Shown: one piece after another, positions 34,731 to 43,089 of the stretch | How positions within the stretch are numbered: position 1 is the first letter of the stretch | Layout: every line of letters starts with the position of its first letter | The notes under the pieces: generated by a model | Told to the model about the DNA's origin: nothing | Databases searched by the model: none | The model's input: the letters and a program-made list of their open reading frames with translations, nothing else | Translations under genes and position numbers: made by a program | Origin: Alistipes finegoldii DSM 17242 | GTDB lineage: Bacteria > Bacteroidota > Bacteroidia > Bacteroidales > Rikenellaceae | Assembly (NCBI RefSeq): GCF_000265365.1 | Contig: NC_018011.1 | Location: forward strand, 248,001 to 312,000 | Direction: 5' to 3' | DNA: 64,000 nt

Positions 34731-35168
34731 CTATTTAACCTCGATCTGGCGCGTGGCGGCGGCAGTCTCCTCGATCTTCTTCTTGGGAATGTCGATGGTC
34801 ATCACACCGTTTTCGACCTTGGCCGAAATATTCTCGCGCTCGATATTGTCGGGCAGCAGCAGGCTCTGCTGGAACTGCGTGTAGGAGAATTCGCGGCGCA
34901 GGTAGGTGCCTTTGCGCTTGGCGTCCTCCTCCTTGTTCTCGGTCTTCTTCTCCAGCGAGATCACCAGCTCGTTGTCTTCGTTGATGTGGACCTTGAAGTC
35001 CTCCTTGGTCATACCCGGAGCGGCGACCTCGACCTTGTATTCGTTTTCACCGTCGATGATGTTGACGGCGGGAGCCGTGGTGCTGCGGCGCTCGGCCAGC
35101 CAGTTGTCGCCCAGAATCTCGTTGAAAATTCCCGGCAGCCAGTTCTGATTCGTTCTTGCAGGTGTCAT
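34731..35168 (-). CDS. Small heat shock protein Hsp20
   Basis: The 145-aa protein carries the alpha-crystallin domain (residues about 36-135; YKVEVAAPGMTKEDFKVHINEDNELVISLEKK ... YLRREFSYTQFQQSLLLPDNI) and ends in the I-x-V-like QIEVK. It is an ATP-independent holdase chaperone. ATG 35168 gives the usual short N-terminal arm; the longer frame adds 41 basic residues that look non-coding. It stands alone with its own terminator. Confidence 0.95.
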   Translation of the reverse strand: MTPARTNQNWLPGIFNEILGDNWLAERRSTTAPAVNIIDGENEYKVEVAAPGMTKEDFKVHINEDNELVISLEKKTENKEEDAKRKGTYLRREFSYTQFQQSLLLPDNIERENISAKVENGVMTIDIPKKKIEETAAATRQIEVK

Positions 35169-35389
35169 AATTTTGTCCTCCTTGGTTTTATTCGGTTTAA
35201 CTGTTTTCCTTTTTATCGCCCTCTCTCGGAGCGGTTTCATCCGTAGAGGGTCAAATCCTGTGCCAGCGCCGAATAAATGCAAAAATGTCACGAATTGTCA
35301 CAAAACCTGCAAATACGACATGACAGACCGGCAGGCCGGGAGCGGACGGCGCATTTCATAAGTACGGGAAAAATACGTAACTTCGCGGC

Positions 35390-35953
35390 ATGGAATTCAC
35401 CGAAATACTGCGCGGCCGTTACGGGCTTTCGGAGCGGGCTGCCGGAGTGCTGATGCGGCATGCGTCGCAAAGCGTCCACGCCCGCAAGGAGATCATCGTC
35501 GAGGAGGGACAGCGCGATCAGGAGATCCGCTTCGTGACGGAAGGTTCGGCGCGCTCCTACGTCATGCGCGAGGACAAGTGCGTGATCCTCTCCTTCGCGT
35601 TCGAGGGCGATCCGACCTCATCGACGCTCGGAGCATGGCCCGGCGGCATTTCGGGCCACACGATCGAGACCATGGAGCCGACGACGCTCGTGCGCCTGCC
35701 GCGCGAGGAGATCGACCGGCTCTTCGCGGCGGACGCCGAACTGGCCGACTGGGGCCGCCGCATGGCCGAAGAGCAGCTGCGCCGGCACGAGGAGTATTTC
35801 GCCGACTTCGCATGGCGCGACAAGAGCGAGCAGTACAAGCGCGTACTGCGCGAATATCCCCAATTATTGCAGCGCATCGCGCTGAAAGACCTCGCGGCCT
35901 ACCTCTTCCTCACGCCCCAAAGCCTGAGCCGCATCCGGGCCGAAATCAAATGA
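35390..35953 (+). CDS. Crp/Fnr-family transcriptional regulator
   Basis: The N-terminal cyclic-nucleotide-binding-like barrel (IIVEEGQRDQEIRFVTEGSARSYVM...) is followed by a winged HTH with the recognition helix LTPQSLSRIRAEIK. No Cys cluster for iron-sulfur is visible, so the ligand is unknown. The MATE gene follows after 74 bases, and a weak palindrome lies about 42 bases upstream of that gene's predicted start of transcription, suggesting direct control. Confidence 0.9.
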   Translation: MEFTEILRGRYGLSERAAGVLMRHASQSVHARKEIIVEEGQRDQEIRFVTEGSARSYVMREDKCVILSFAFEGDPTSSTLGAWPGGISGHTIETMEPTTLVRLPREEIDRLFAADAELADWGRRMAEEQLRRHEEYFADFAWRDKSEQYKRVLREYPQLLQRIALKDLAAYLFLTPQSLSRIRAEIK

Positions 35954-35958
35954 CGAAA

Positions 35959-36002
35959 TTATCATAAGGTAACTTTTCCCCGCGCCGAAAGCCTTACTTT
36001 TG
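35959..36002 (+). promoter_or_regulatory. MATE promoter with a possible Crp-family operator
   Basis: TACTTTTG at 35995-36002 is the -7 box. TTATCATAAGGTAA (35959-35972) is a partial palindrome (10 of 14 positions) centred about 42 bases before the expected start, the classic activator position. Confidence 0.45.
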
Positions 36003-36027
36003 CACCACTTCGAAAAAAGTAAGGAAT

Positions 36028-37380
36028 ATGCAACGAGACAGTATCGATTTCAGCAGTTCGGACGTCGGAAAACTTTTCCGGCGCTTCCTCTTTCCCACGG
36101 TCATGGGCATGGTCTTCTCGGCCGTGTTCGTCATCACCGACGGCATCTTCGTAGGGCGGGGCATAGGCAGCGACGCCCTCGCCTCGGTCAATATCGTCGC
36201 GCCGCTCTTCACGCTCGGCACGGGGCTGGGACTGATGTTCGGCATGGGCGGCTCGGTCGTGGCGTCGATCAACCTCGCGCAGGGCAAACGACGCGTGGCG
36301 GAGATCAACATCACGCAGTCGCTGGTGCTTCCGGCGCTGCTGATCGCCCTGCTCAGCGCCCTGCTGATCCATTGGCACGAACCGCTGCTCCTGCTGCTGG
36401 GCACCCCCGGCGAACTGATGGTCCCGGCGCGCGAATACCTCGTATGGTTCACGCTGTTCCTCGCACCGCTGGCCGTCTTCAACATCCTGATGTTCATCGT
36501 GCGGCTCGACGGGGCGCCGGGATTCGCCATGGCCTGCAACATCATGGCGGCGTGCATCAACATCGTACTCGACTACCTCTTCATCTTCGTATTCGAATGG
36601 GGGCTGGCGGGCGCCGCCGTCGCCACGGGCATCGGTTACGTCGTCGGTTCGGGCGTGATACTTTGGTACATGTTCCGCCGCAGCCGGACGCTCCGGTTCG
36701 TGAAGCTCAAGATAAGCGGCAAAAGCATGCGGCTCACGGTGCGCAATCTCTGGTACATGAGCTATATCGGATTCCCGGCGCTGCTGAGCGAGCTGGCCAT
36801 TTCGAGCCTGATGATCGTCGGCAACTACACCTTTATCCATTACGTCGGCAAGGACGGCGTGGCGGCGTACAGCATCGCCTGCTACATCTTCCCGATCATC
36901 TTCATGGTCTACAACGGCATCATCCAGTCGGCGCAGCCGATCATCAGCTACAACTACGGCGCAGGGCTGATGCGGCGCGGCCGGAAAGCGCTGCGAATGG
37001 CGCTCGGCACGGCGGCGCTGTGCGGCGCGGCGGCGTTCGGATTCACGTGGCTATGCAGTCCGTGGATCGTCGGGCTGTTCCTGACGCCCGACGCCCCGGC
37101 GTACGCCATCGCCGTGCAGGGACTGCCGTGGTTCGCGGCGGGCTATCCCTTCTTCGGGATCAACGTCGTGACGATCGGCTACTACCAGAGCATCGAACGG
37201 GGACGGCTCGCAACGGGACTCACCGTTCTGCGCGGCATCGTGCTGATGACGTTCTGCTTTCTGCTCCTGCCGCGTATAGCGGGCGTGACGGGTATCTGGC
37301 TCGCGGTGCCTGCGGCCGAGGCGCTCGAAACACTGCTGCTCGTCTATCTGCTGCGCAGCAGACGCTTCGCATTCGCATAA
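36028..37380 (+). CDS. MATE-family efflux transporter
   Basis: The 450-aa membrane protein has twelve predicted helices in two homologous halves, with FPTVMGMVFSAVFVITDGIFVGRGIGSDALASVNI at the N-terminus and GNYTFIHYVGKDGVAAYSIACYIFPI at the start of the second half. It exports cationic drugs or metabolites using Na+ or H+. It follows a Crp/Fnr regulator gene and has its own promoter. Confidence 0.92.
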   Translation: MQRDSIDFSSSDVGKLFRRFLFPTVMGMVFSAVFVITDGIFVGRGIGSDALASVNIVAPLFTLGTGLGLMFGMGGSVVASINLAQGKRRVAEINITQSLVLPALLIALLSALLIHWHEPLLLLLGTPGELMVPAREYLVWFTLFLAPLAVFNILMFIVRLDGAPGFAMACNIMAACINIVLDYLFIFVFEWGLAGAAVATGIGYVVGSGVILWYMFRRSRTLRFVKLKISGKSMRLTVRNLWYMSYIGFPALLSELAISSLMIVGNYTFIHYVGKDGVAAYSIACYIFPIIFMVYNGIIQSAQPIISYNYGAGLMRRGRKALRMALGTAALCGAAAFGFTWLCSPWIVGLFLTPDAPAYAIAVQGLPWFAAGYPFFGINVVTIGYYQSIERGRLATGLTVLRGIVLMTFCFLLLPRIAGVTGIWLAVPAAEALETLLLVYLLRSRRFAFA

Positions 37381-37381
37381 G

Positions 37382-37421
37382 GGAAAGCGGAAAAACCTTC
37401 GGTAGGGTTTTCCCGCTTTCC
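37382..37421. terminator. Bidirectional terminator between MATE and the exported deformylase
   Basis: GGAAAGCGG with AAAACC and their complements GGTTTT, CCGCTTTCC form a long stem with a TTCGGTA loop between convergent genes. Confidence 0.75.
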
Positions 37422-37434
37422 GCGTCGGAATGGA

Positions 37435-38025
37435 CTAATTCCCGCGCTGCATCCTGTCGATGAACAGCACCCCGTCGAGGTGGTCGATTTCGTGCTGGAA
37501 AATCACGGCGGTAAATCCCTCGACGGTATCCGTCACCGGCCGCATGGTCGTTTCATCCAGATAGCGGAGCACGATGCGGTCAGCACGCAGAACCGTCCCC
37601 GACGTTTCGGGAACGGAGAGACACCCCTCCCTGCCGGCGGAACGGGTCGCCGAGCGACCGACGATTTCGGGATTGACATAGCATTCGAACGGTTCGCCGG
37701 GCTTGTCGAAACGCTGCACGGCGATCAGCCGGCGCGAAACGCCGACCTGCGGCGCGGCGATTCCGACACCTTCGTCGGCCGGATCCCGCGCGGTGAGCAG
37801 CATGCCCTGCTTCAGCAGGCGGAAATACTCCGACCTCAGTTCCTCCGCACCCAGCGGCGCGGCCTTCCGCCGCAAAAACAGCGAATCGGCACGGTCGCCG
37901 ATCCGGCACAAGCGCATGACCGCCCCGCTCTGCGAGGCAATGACTTCACATTCCCTATCGGTGAATCCCTTTTGGACCGCGCAGGCGGCGAGCAGGCAGG
38001 CGACGGTTATAACGAATCTCTTCAT
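37435..38025 (-). CDS. Peptide deformylase-like lipoprotein (second copy, probably exported)
   Basis: All deformylase motifs are intact: GVGIAAPQVG (86-95), EGCLSVPE (133-140; C135) and QHEIDH (177-182; H178, E179, H182). The ATG at 38025 gives MKRFVITVACLLAACAVQKG, a typical lipoprotein signal with lipobox LLAAC (Cys15). Nascent-chain deformylation is cytosolic, so a lipidated periplasmic enzyme must act on something else, perhaps formyl-peptides in the envelope, or the signal may be misleading. The promoter box is 38048-38055 (minus), 23 bases before this ATG, which argues against a start further upstream. Confidence 0.8.
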   Translation of the reverse strand: MKRFVITVACLLAACAVQKGFTDRECEVIASQSGAVMRLCRIGDRADSLFLRRKAAPLGAEELRSEYFRLLKQGMLLTARDPADEGVGIAAPQVGVSRRLIAVQRFDKPGEPFECYVNPEIVGRSATRSAGREGCLSVPETSGTVLRADRIVLRYLDETTMRPVTDTVEGFTAVIFQHEIDHLDGVLFIDRMQRGN

Positions 38026-38130
38026 ATCGGCATGATTCCGTTTCCGGCAAAAATACGAAAATATATTCACCGTACGGCGGCACGCCCCTTCGGACTGAAA
38101 AAAAGTCTTTTCCAATTCCGGCAATTATCC

Positions 38131-38138
38131 TATATTTG
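38131..38138 (+). promoter_or_regulatory. -7 box TATATTTG directly before the GNAT gene
   Basis: TATATTTG ends six bases before the ATG at 38144, leaving almost no leader. Confidence 0.55.
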
Positions 38139-38143
38139 CCGCC

Positions 38144-38722
38144 ATGAACGAAGATCTGAAATACCGGAAGGCCGAGCCTGCCGATGCGGAGCGCATCATG
38201 GAGATCATCCGGCAGGCGCAGGCCCAGATGCGGGCGCTGGGGAGCCTGCAATGGCAGGACGGCTACCCCGCACGGGCGGACATAGACCGCGATATCGCAC
38301 GCGGATACGGGTATGTGTTCGAGAAGTCGGACGCGGCGGAGAACCCCGCAGCTGCAGAAACGCCGCAGAAGTACGACAAAGGGACGGTACCCGGCGGCGT
38401 GATCGCATACGGGGCGGTGGTTTTCGACGGCGAACCGGCCTACGGGGCGATAGACGGGGCGTGGCTGACCGGGGGCGACTACGTCGTCCTGCACCGGCTG
38501 GCGGTGGCCGACGGAGAGAAGGGCCGCGGCGTGGCGGCGGAGTTCATGCGCCGCACCGAAGCGCTGGCCCGCGGACGGGGCGTCGACAGTTTCAGGGTGG
38601 ACACCAATTTCGACAACCGCTACATGCTGCGGATGCTCGAAAGGCTGAGATTCGCCTACTGCGGCAAAATCGTCTACGGAAGCGGTGAAAGGCTGGCTTT
38701 CGAGAAACCCTTCGAAGCATAA
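38144..38722 (+). CDS. GNAT-family N-acetyltransferase
   Basis: The 192-aa protein begins MNEDLKYRKAEPADAERIMEIIRQAQAQMRALGSLQWQDGYP, a form common in Bacteroidota GNATs. The cofactor loop is VVLHRLAVADGEKGRGVAAEFMRR, then RVDTNFDNRYMLRMLERLRFAYCGKI. Substrate unknown. It is divergent from the exported deformylase and has its own terminator. Confidence 0.88.
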   Translation: MNEDLKYRKAEPADAERIMEIIRQAQAQMRALGSLQWQDGYPARADIDRDIARGYGYVFEKSDAAENPAAAETPQKYDKGTVPGGVIAYGAVVFDGEPAYGAIDGAWLTGGDYVVLHRLAVADGEKGRGVAAEFMRRTEALARGRGVDSFRVDTNFDNRYMLRMLERLRFAYCGKIVYGSGERLAFEKPFEA

Positions 38723-38724
38723 GC

Positions 38725-38755
38725 GAAAGAACCGGTCTTGAGACCGGTTCTTTCT
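38725..38755 (+). terminator. Terminator after the GNAT gene
   Basis: AAAGAACCGGTC and GACCGGTTCTTT form a 12-bp stem with a 5-base loop and short T tail. Confidence 0.85.
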
Positions 38756-38763
38756 GTGTGAAG

Positions 38764-38996
38764 TCAGGGATGCGTCGCAATGTTCCGGAACAAATCCGCC
38801 GGAGAAATCTTATAATAGTCACATAAATCGGCGATCGTAGTCAGCGAAATACTGTGCCGCCAGCTTTCGATCCGTGCGATATTCAGATCGGTATCGAAGC
38901 GTACGTTCTCCTGAGTCAGCTTGCGTTCCAACCGGGCCGCTCTCAGCTCGGCAACAACCTGCCCAATAAAAAGTCATTTCGCCGCTGCTTTTTCAT
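38764..38996 (-). pseudogene. XRE-type helix-turn-helix gene with a 1-base frameshift near the start
   Basis: One minus-strand frame reads IGQVVAELRAARLERKLTQENVRFD... through IARIESWRHSISLTTIADLCDYYKISPADLFRNIATHP-stop (38764), a complete Cro/C1-type domain with no start codon. A second frame supplies MKKQRRNDF from ATG 38996. The two join if one T is added to the T5 run (A5 at 38968-38972 on the plus strand), giving MKKQRRNDFF-IGQVV. It is thus a recent pseudogene, a slippage switch, or a sequencing error in a homopolymer. Confidence 0.65.
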
Positions 38997-39559
38997 AGCG
39001 CAAATTACCGGAATAATAGCCTGATTTTTTACTACACACTTGTAGCTTACAAAAGAAGTGCCCCGTTTCGAAGCTCAATCGCGGGCAGGCCGGGAACTCA
39101 CACCCGTTCGCACCACAATCGCGCCGTTTCGGAATGTCAGGATAAAAAGAATCCGCCCGCCAAGACGGCGTCACATCCCAAAACGATCGGTGTGACGGTA
39201 AAAAGATTCCCGTCGCAAGCTACAATTATCACAACCCCCAGCGGCCATAATACAGATTCTTCGGAAAACATCCGGTTCCGCATGGCCGGTACCGTCCGTG
39301 CGTGCAGTCACAACACGCGCGGATAATAAATCCATATTACAAAAAATAATGGAATAAAACAAGTAAAACGGGGCAAAATCAGCGCAGCGGCGGGTTTCCG
39401 GTGCGGTTTCGGATCGGGAAAAAGAATTTTTCCGAGACAATACGGAGAGGGACGGCCTATCGGCGAGCGGAAAAACGGCGGACGGGGGGGGGTAGCAGAC
39501 GGCTGATGAAAAAAGTATAATACGGGAAACGGGAGAAATCGCTGCGAATTTCGCCGGAA

Positions 39560-39593
39560 ACACCGGGAGACACCGGAGACACCGGAGACACCA
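39560..39593. repeat. Tandem 9-bp repeat ACACCGGAG, about four units
   Basis: ACACCGGGAG, ACACCGGAG, ACACCGGAG and ACACC follow one another. The stretch 38997-39654 has no gene I can support; open frames in it give low-complexity Arg/Cys/Phe-rich translations. Confidence 0.75.
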
Positions 39594-39654
39594 GCCACTC
39601 AGGGAACAGCCGCCCCGCGCAACACCGAAAAACGCCGGCAAAAGGTCCTGACAC

Positions 39655-39684
39655 AAAAAAGCGGCCCGCATCGCTGCGGGCCGC
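39655..39684 (-). terminator. Terminator of the nucleoid-associated protein gene
   Basis: GCGGCCCGCA and TGCGGGCCGC form a perfect 10-bp stem; the A6 at 39655-39660 is the T tail on the minus strand. Confidence 0.88.
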
Positions 39685-39713
39685 CGATCGACCGAAGAGA
39701 ACCGAAGGCGCCG

Positions 39714-40754
39714 CTACTCCTCCTCTTCGTAATAGACCTTGTAGAACTTGCCCTTCTCGTCCTCGCCCTGTTCGAGCAGACTGCGGTTGCCGTGGACGTA
39801 GATGTGGAAGTTGCGGTCGAGCTTGATGACGCTCTTGTAGGAACGGGCCTGTTTTTTGACCGCCGAATCGGAGATGGCGAATTCGTCCTCGATGCGGATG
39901 TCGCGGTCCTGCTCGTACTCCTGCTTGTAGCGCGAGAAGCTCTCCATGACTTCGGGCTGGCGGATCACCTTCTCCGAAAAGTCGTCCAGCGAAAAGCTGT
40001 CCTGCTCCTTGAAGTATTTCATCGTCTCGTTGAGCATCTCAGCCTGATCGGCTTTCGACACCTCGAATTCGTTCGGGAGATGCTTGGTCACGTACTTCTT
40101 GCACATGGCCATCGCGTTGTGGGTATTGTGGTAGTTGTCCTGACGCTGGCGCACGTGCAGGAAATCGTCGATCCAGTAGCGGGCTTCGGCGCGGTTGGTG
40201 TTGTCCACGACGCAGACCGCGAAACCCGCTTCGCGCTCGGTGTTGAAAACGACGCACCCCTTGTCCAGCTTATTGACGTTGATCCCCTGATGCGCGGCGA
40301 TATGCAGCCCCGACGCCTGCTCCTCGACGTCGAGAAACGTGTCGCGCGTCTCGGACTTGAACAGCCCGACGGCATCGACCGTCTCGCCTCCGAAACGGCA
40401 GTCGGTGAAGTAGACGACATAGAACTCCCCGCTCTTGATCTGGGGGTGCATGCCGGTTTCGTAGAGATGTCTGGCAAGGCTGACCGAATGGTCGTAAAAC
40501 GATTCGGGATCGTCGAAGATCCTGCAGGTGAAATTCCAGACCTCGTTGCAGGTCAGGTCGGTGTCGTGGTAGAGGTTGAAATACTCCTCGGATTTGAAAC
40601 CGCCCATGAAATAGGCCAGCAGCGTCTGCATCAGGGCCGCGTCGGAGAGCTGGTCGGAGAGCGACGGCGAGACCATCAGCGGCTCGTCTTTTGCTTTGTT
40701 GCCCACGATATGCACGGCCAGCGCGCCGATCCGGGATTCTTCGGTATAGAGCAT
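39714..40754 (-). CDS. 37-kDa nucleoid-associated protein (NdpA/YejK family)
   Basis: The 346-aa product starts MLYTEESRIGALAVHIVGNKAKDEPL and contains the family features LAYFMGGFKSEEYFNLYH, KSGEFYVVYFTDCRF and a conserved C-terminal section (IRIEDEFAISDSAVKKQARSYKSVIKLDRNFHIYVHGN). It binds the nucleoid; no enzyme activity is known. ATG 40754 gives the family start; the longer upstream frame is low-complexity. Confidence 0.85.
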   Translation of the reverse strand: MLYTEESRIGALAVHIVGNKAKDEPLMVSPSLSDQLSDAALMQTLLAYFMGGFKSEEYFNLYHDTDLTCNEVWNFTCRIFDDPESFYDHSVSLARHLYETGMHPQIKSGEFYVVYFTDCRFGGETVDAVGLFKSETRDTFLDVEEQASGLHIAAHQGINVNKLDKGCVVFNTEREAGFAVCVVDNTNRAEARYWIDDFLHVRQRQDNYHNTHNAMAMCKKYVTKHLPNEFEVSKADQAEMLNETMKYFKEQDSFSLDDFSEKVIRQPEVMESFSRYKQEYEQDRDIRIEDEFAISDSAVKKQARSYKSVIKLDRNFHIYVHGNRSLLEQGEDEKGKFYKVYYEEEE

Positions 40755-40898
40755 TTTCGGTATTGTTTGCGTAAAACGGAAGGCAAAGATGGGGATTTTT
40801 CCGGGACCGGGCAAGCAAAAAACCGGGTATTTAGCAGAAACGCCCTGCCGGACTCCCGATAATTTGGCTACTTTTGCAACGACTAAACTTCCGTAAGC

Positions 40899-41840
40899 AT
40901 GGAAAACAGAATAACCACACTCTTCGGCATTCGCTACCCGATCATCGCGGGCGGCATGATCTGGTGCAGCGGCTGGCGGCTCGCGGCGGCCGTAAGCGAC
41001 GCGGGCGGACTGGGCCTGATCGGCGCGGGCTCGATGACGCCCGACCTGCTGCGCGAACACATCCGCAAATGCCGCGCGGCGACTGGCAAACCGTTCGGCG
41101 TGAACGTCCCCCTGATGTACCGCTACGCGGAGCAGATCATGCAGGTCGTCATGGAAGAGCGGGTCCCGGCGGTATTCACCTCGGCGGGAAGCCCGAAGAC
41201 ATGGACCGGGCAACTGCATGCCGCAGGCTGCAAGGTCGCGCACGTGGTGTCGAGCACGAAATTCGCCCTGAAATGTCAGGAAGCGGGTGTCGATGCGGTC
41301 GTCGCCGAGGGATTCGAAGCGGGCGGGCACAACGGCCGCGAGGAGACGGCGACGATGGCGCTGGTTCCGCAGGTGCGCACGGCGATTACGATTCCGCTAA
41401 TCGCGGCGGGCGGCATCGCCACGGGCCGGGGCATGCTGGCGGCGTTCGCGCTGGGAGCCGAGGGCATTCAGATGGGCACCCGCTTCGCGCTGTCCGAAGA
41501 GAGTTCGGCCAGCGACGCCTTCAAACGGCTCTGCATCGGGCTGGAAGAAGGCGGCACGATGCTGGCGCTGAAGAAGATCGGGCCGACGCGCCTGATCCGC
41601 AACGACTTCTACACGGCAGTCGAAACCGCCGAAAACCGGGGCGCCTCGGCCGAAGAACTGAAGGAGCTGCTGGGCCGCGGGCGTTCAAAGCGGGGCATTT
41701 TCGAGGGCGACCTCGCAGACGGGGAGCTGGAGATCGGACAGATCGCGTCGCTGATCCGCGATCTGCCGCCGGCAGGCGAAATCGTCCGGCAGATCATCGA
41801 CGAATACAACGCCGGCGTGAAATCGCTCACGACTCTATAG
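40899..41840 (+). CDS. FMN-dependent nitronate monooxygenase / FabK-like enoyl-ACP reductase
   Basis: The TIM-barrel protein (313 aa) has FGIRYPIIAGGMIWCSGWRLAAAVSDAGGLGLIGAGSM at the N-terminus, VVAEGFEAGGHNGRE (H144 in GGHNG) and IPLIAAGGIATGRGMLAAFALGAEGIQMGTRF, the FMN phosphate loop. These motifs are shared by FabK and nitronate monooxygenases. FabK would complement fabF and acpP, which are encoded elsewhere in the window; the sequence alone does not decide. Promoter TACTTTTG is just upstream (40870-40877). Confidence 0.82.
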   Translation: MENRITTLFGIRYPIIAGGMIWCSGWRLAAAVSDAGGLGLIGAGSMTPDLLREHIRKCRAATGKPFGVNVPLMYRYAEQIMQVVMEERVPAVFTSAGSPKTWTGQLHAAGCKVAHVVSSTKFALKCQEAGVDAVVAEGFEAGGHNGREETATMALVPQVRTAITIPLIAAGGIATGRGMLAAFALGAEGIQMGTRFALSEESSASDAFKRLCIGLEEGGTMLALKKIGPTRLIRNDFYTAVETAENRGASAEELKELLGRGRSKRGIFEGDLADGELEIGQIASLIRDLPPAGEIVRQIIDEYNAGVKSLTTL

Positions 41841-41924
41841 CGGCCCTTCGGGGATAGGCGGGCCGGCGAAAAGCAGCCGTCCCAACCGGGACAGTCTGCC
41901 GAAGAGACGCCGGGCCTACCGCCG

Positions 41925-42320
41925 CTACATGCCGAGCAGGACCAGCAGGGCGACCGTCAGAAACAGCGCCCAATGGCAGAGGCGCAGGTAACGGGTCTTC
42001 GCCGCGCGTTCATAGCCCAGCGACACCAGCCAAAGCAGGAACCAGCCGCCGTAAGTCAGCAGCAGGAAGAGTTCCAGCTGGAAATTGCGGGGAATGACTC
42101 CGAAGCCGAGCAGCAGCAGGAATACCGCTCCGAGGGCCAGATCCGCCGTAATCATCTGGACGCCGCACCGTCCCATCAGCCACGCTTCGTAGGCTTTGTC
42201 CGCGGCGGCGTTCCGGCCGGGACAGGCTGCCGTATAGAAGCGGTTCCCCGAAACGACATGGACGAAAAACGCCGCGATAAGCAGCGTCCCCGCCGCAATA
42301 AACCATCCGTTCATACACAT
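41925..42320 (-). CDS. Small four-helix membrane protein
   Basis: From ATG 42320 the 131-aa product has hydrophobic helices at about residues 5-24, 52-75, 79-99 and 112-130. No family is recognised with certainty. The start shares its A with the TAA stop of the upstream SDR gene (TAATG), so it is translationally coupled and probably works with the dehydrogenase. Confidence 0.7.
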   Translation of the reverse strand: MCMNGWFIAAGTLLIAAFFVHVVSGNRFYTAACPGRNAAADKAYEAWLMGRCGVQMITADLALGAVFLLLLGFGVIPRNFQLELFLLLTYGGWFLLWLVSLGYERAAKTRYLRLCHWALFLTVALLVLLGM

Positions 42321-43036
42321 TACATTTTGAGGTAGATTCCGTCGGGCATATGCCGGAGCAGCCACGCCGCAATGCGCCAGCGGCGGGTGACGACCGCAAC
42401 CCGTCTGCGGCGGCGGACCGCCCGCACGATCTGCCGGACGGCTTTTTCGACCGGCATCACCCAGAACAGACCGTCACCCTTGGCCATCGCCGTATCGACG
42501 AAGCCCGGACGGACGTCGGTGATGTAAAGCGGGAGTCTGGATTTCGCGGCGCGCTGCCGCAGTCCCTCGGCGTAGTTGATCTGATAGGCTTTCGAAGCGT
42601 TGTAGGCCGGAGCCGCACCCCCGCCGCGCAGTCCACCGACCGACGAGACGACGACCAGATGTCCGCCGCCCTGCCGCTCGAAACGGTTGTAGGCCCAGTC
42701 CGCGGCCGCCGTCCAGCCCAGCACGTTGGTAAGGATGGCCGTCTCTTCCAGCGCGAAATCCAGCGAGGGATTCAGATCGCCCGTTCCGGCGCAGACCACG
42801 CATAAATCCATGCCGCCCAGTTCTTGGGCCAGATGCTCCAGCGCCGCAACGGTCTCGGCGGGACGCGTCACGTCGGCGACGGCAAAGCGGTATGCAGCAG
42901 GATCGGCCTGCGCGATCTCCTTCAACAGATTTTCCCGGCGGCCGACCAGCCCCACGGCATATCCCTGCGCCGCAAAGCACTCCGCAAGGCCGCGGCCGAT
43001 GCCGGAAGTGGCACCGATGACAATAGCTCGTTTCAT
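42320..43036 (-). CDS. Short-chain dehydrogenase/reductase
   Basis: The 238-aa SDR has the nucleotide motif GATSGIGRGLAECFAAQG, the CAGTGD segment, and the catalytic Ser/Tyr/Lys in VVSSVGGLRGGGAAPAYNASKAYQ. VGRRENL after strand 2 suggests NADP(H). Substrate unknown. The -7 box TATCTTTG (43041-43048, minus) is four bases upstream of the ATG, and an FNR-like box is centred about 42 bases upstream. Confidence 0.9.
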   Translation of the reverse strand: MKRAIVIGATSGIGRGLAECFAAQGYAVGLVGRRENLLKEIAQADPAAYRFAVADVTRPAETVAALEHLAQELGGMDLCVVCAGTGDLNPSLDFALEETAILTNVLGWTAAADWAYNRFERQGGGHLVVVSSVGGLRGGGAAPAYNASKAYQINYAEGLRQRAAKSRLPLYITDVRPGFVDTAMAKGDGLFWVMPVEKAVRQIVRAVRRRRRVAVVTRRWRIAAWLLRHMPDGIYLKM

Positions 43037-43071
43037 ATGCGCAAAGATAGGACGCGGAAAACGGAAAACAC

Positions 43072-43085
43072 TTGATCCGAATCAA
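43072..43085. promoter_or_regulatory. FNR-like box at about -42 of the SDR operon
   Basis: TTGATCCGAATCAA matches the FNR consensus TTGAT-N4-ATCAA at every fixed position. Its centre (43078.5) is 42 bases from the start codon at 43036, which is also the predicted transcription start. The Crp/Fnr gene at 43090 ends four bases away. Confidence 0.7.
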
Positions 43086-43089
43086 GAAA

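Noticed and set aside
39171..39671. Minus-strand frame of 166 codons in the gap before the nucleoid-protein gene
   Set aside because: Composition is low-complexity and it runs through a minisatellite; nothing suggests conservation.
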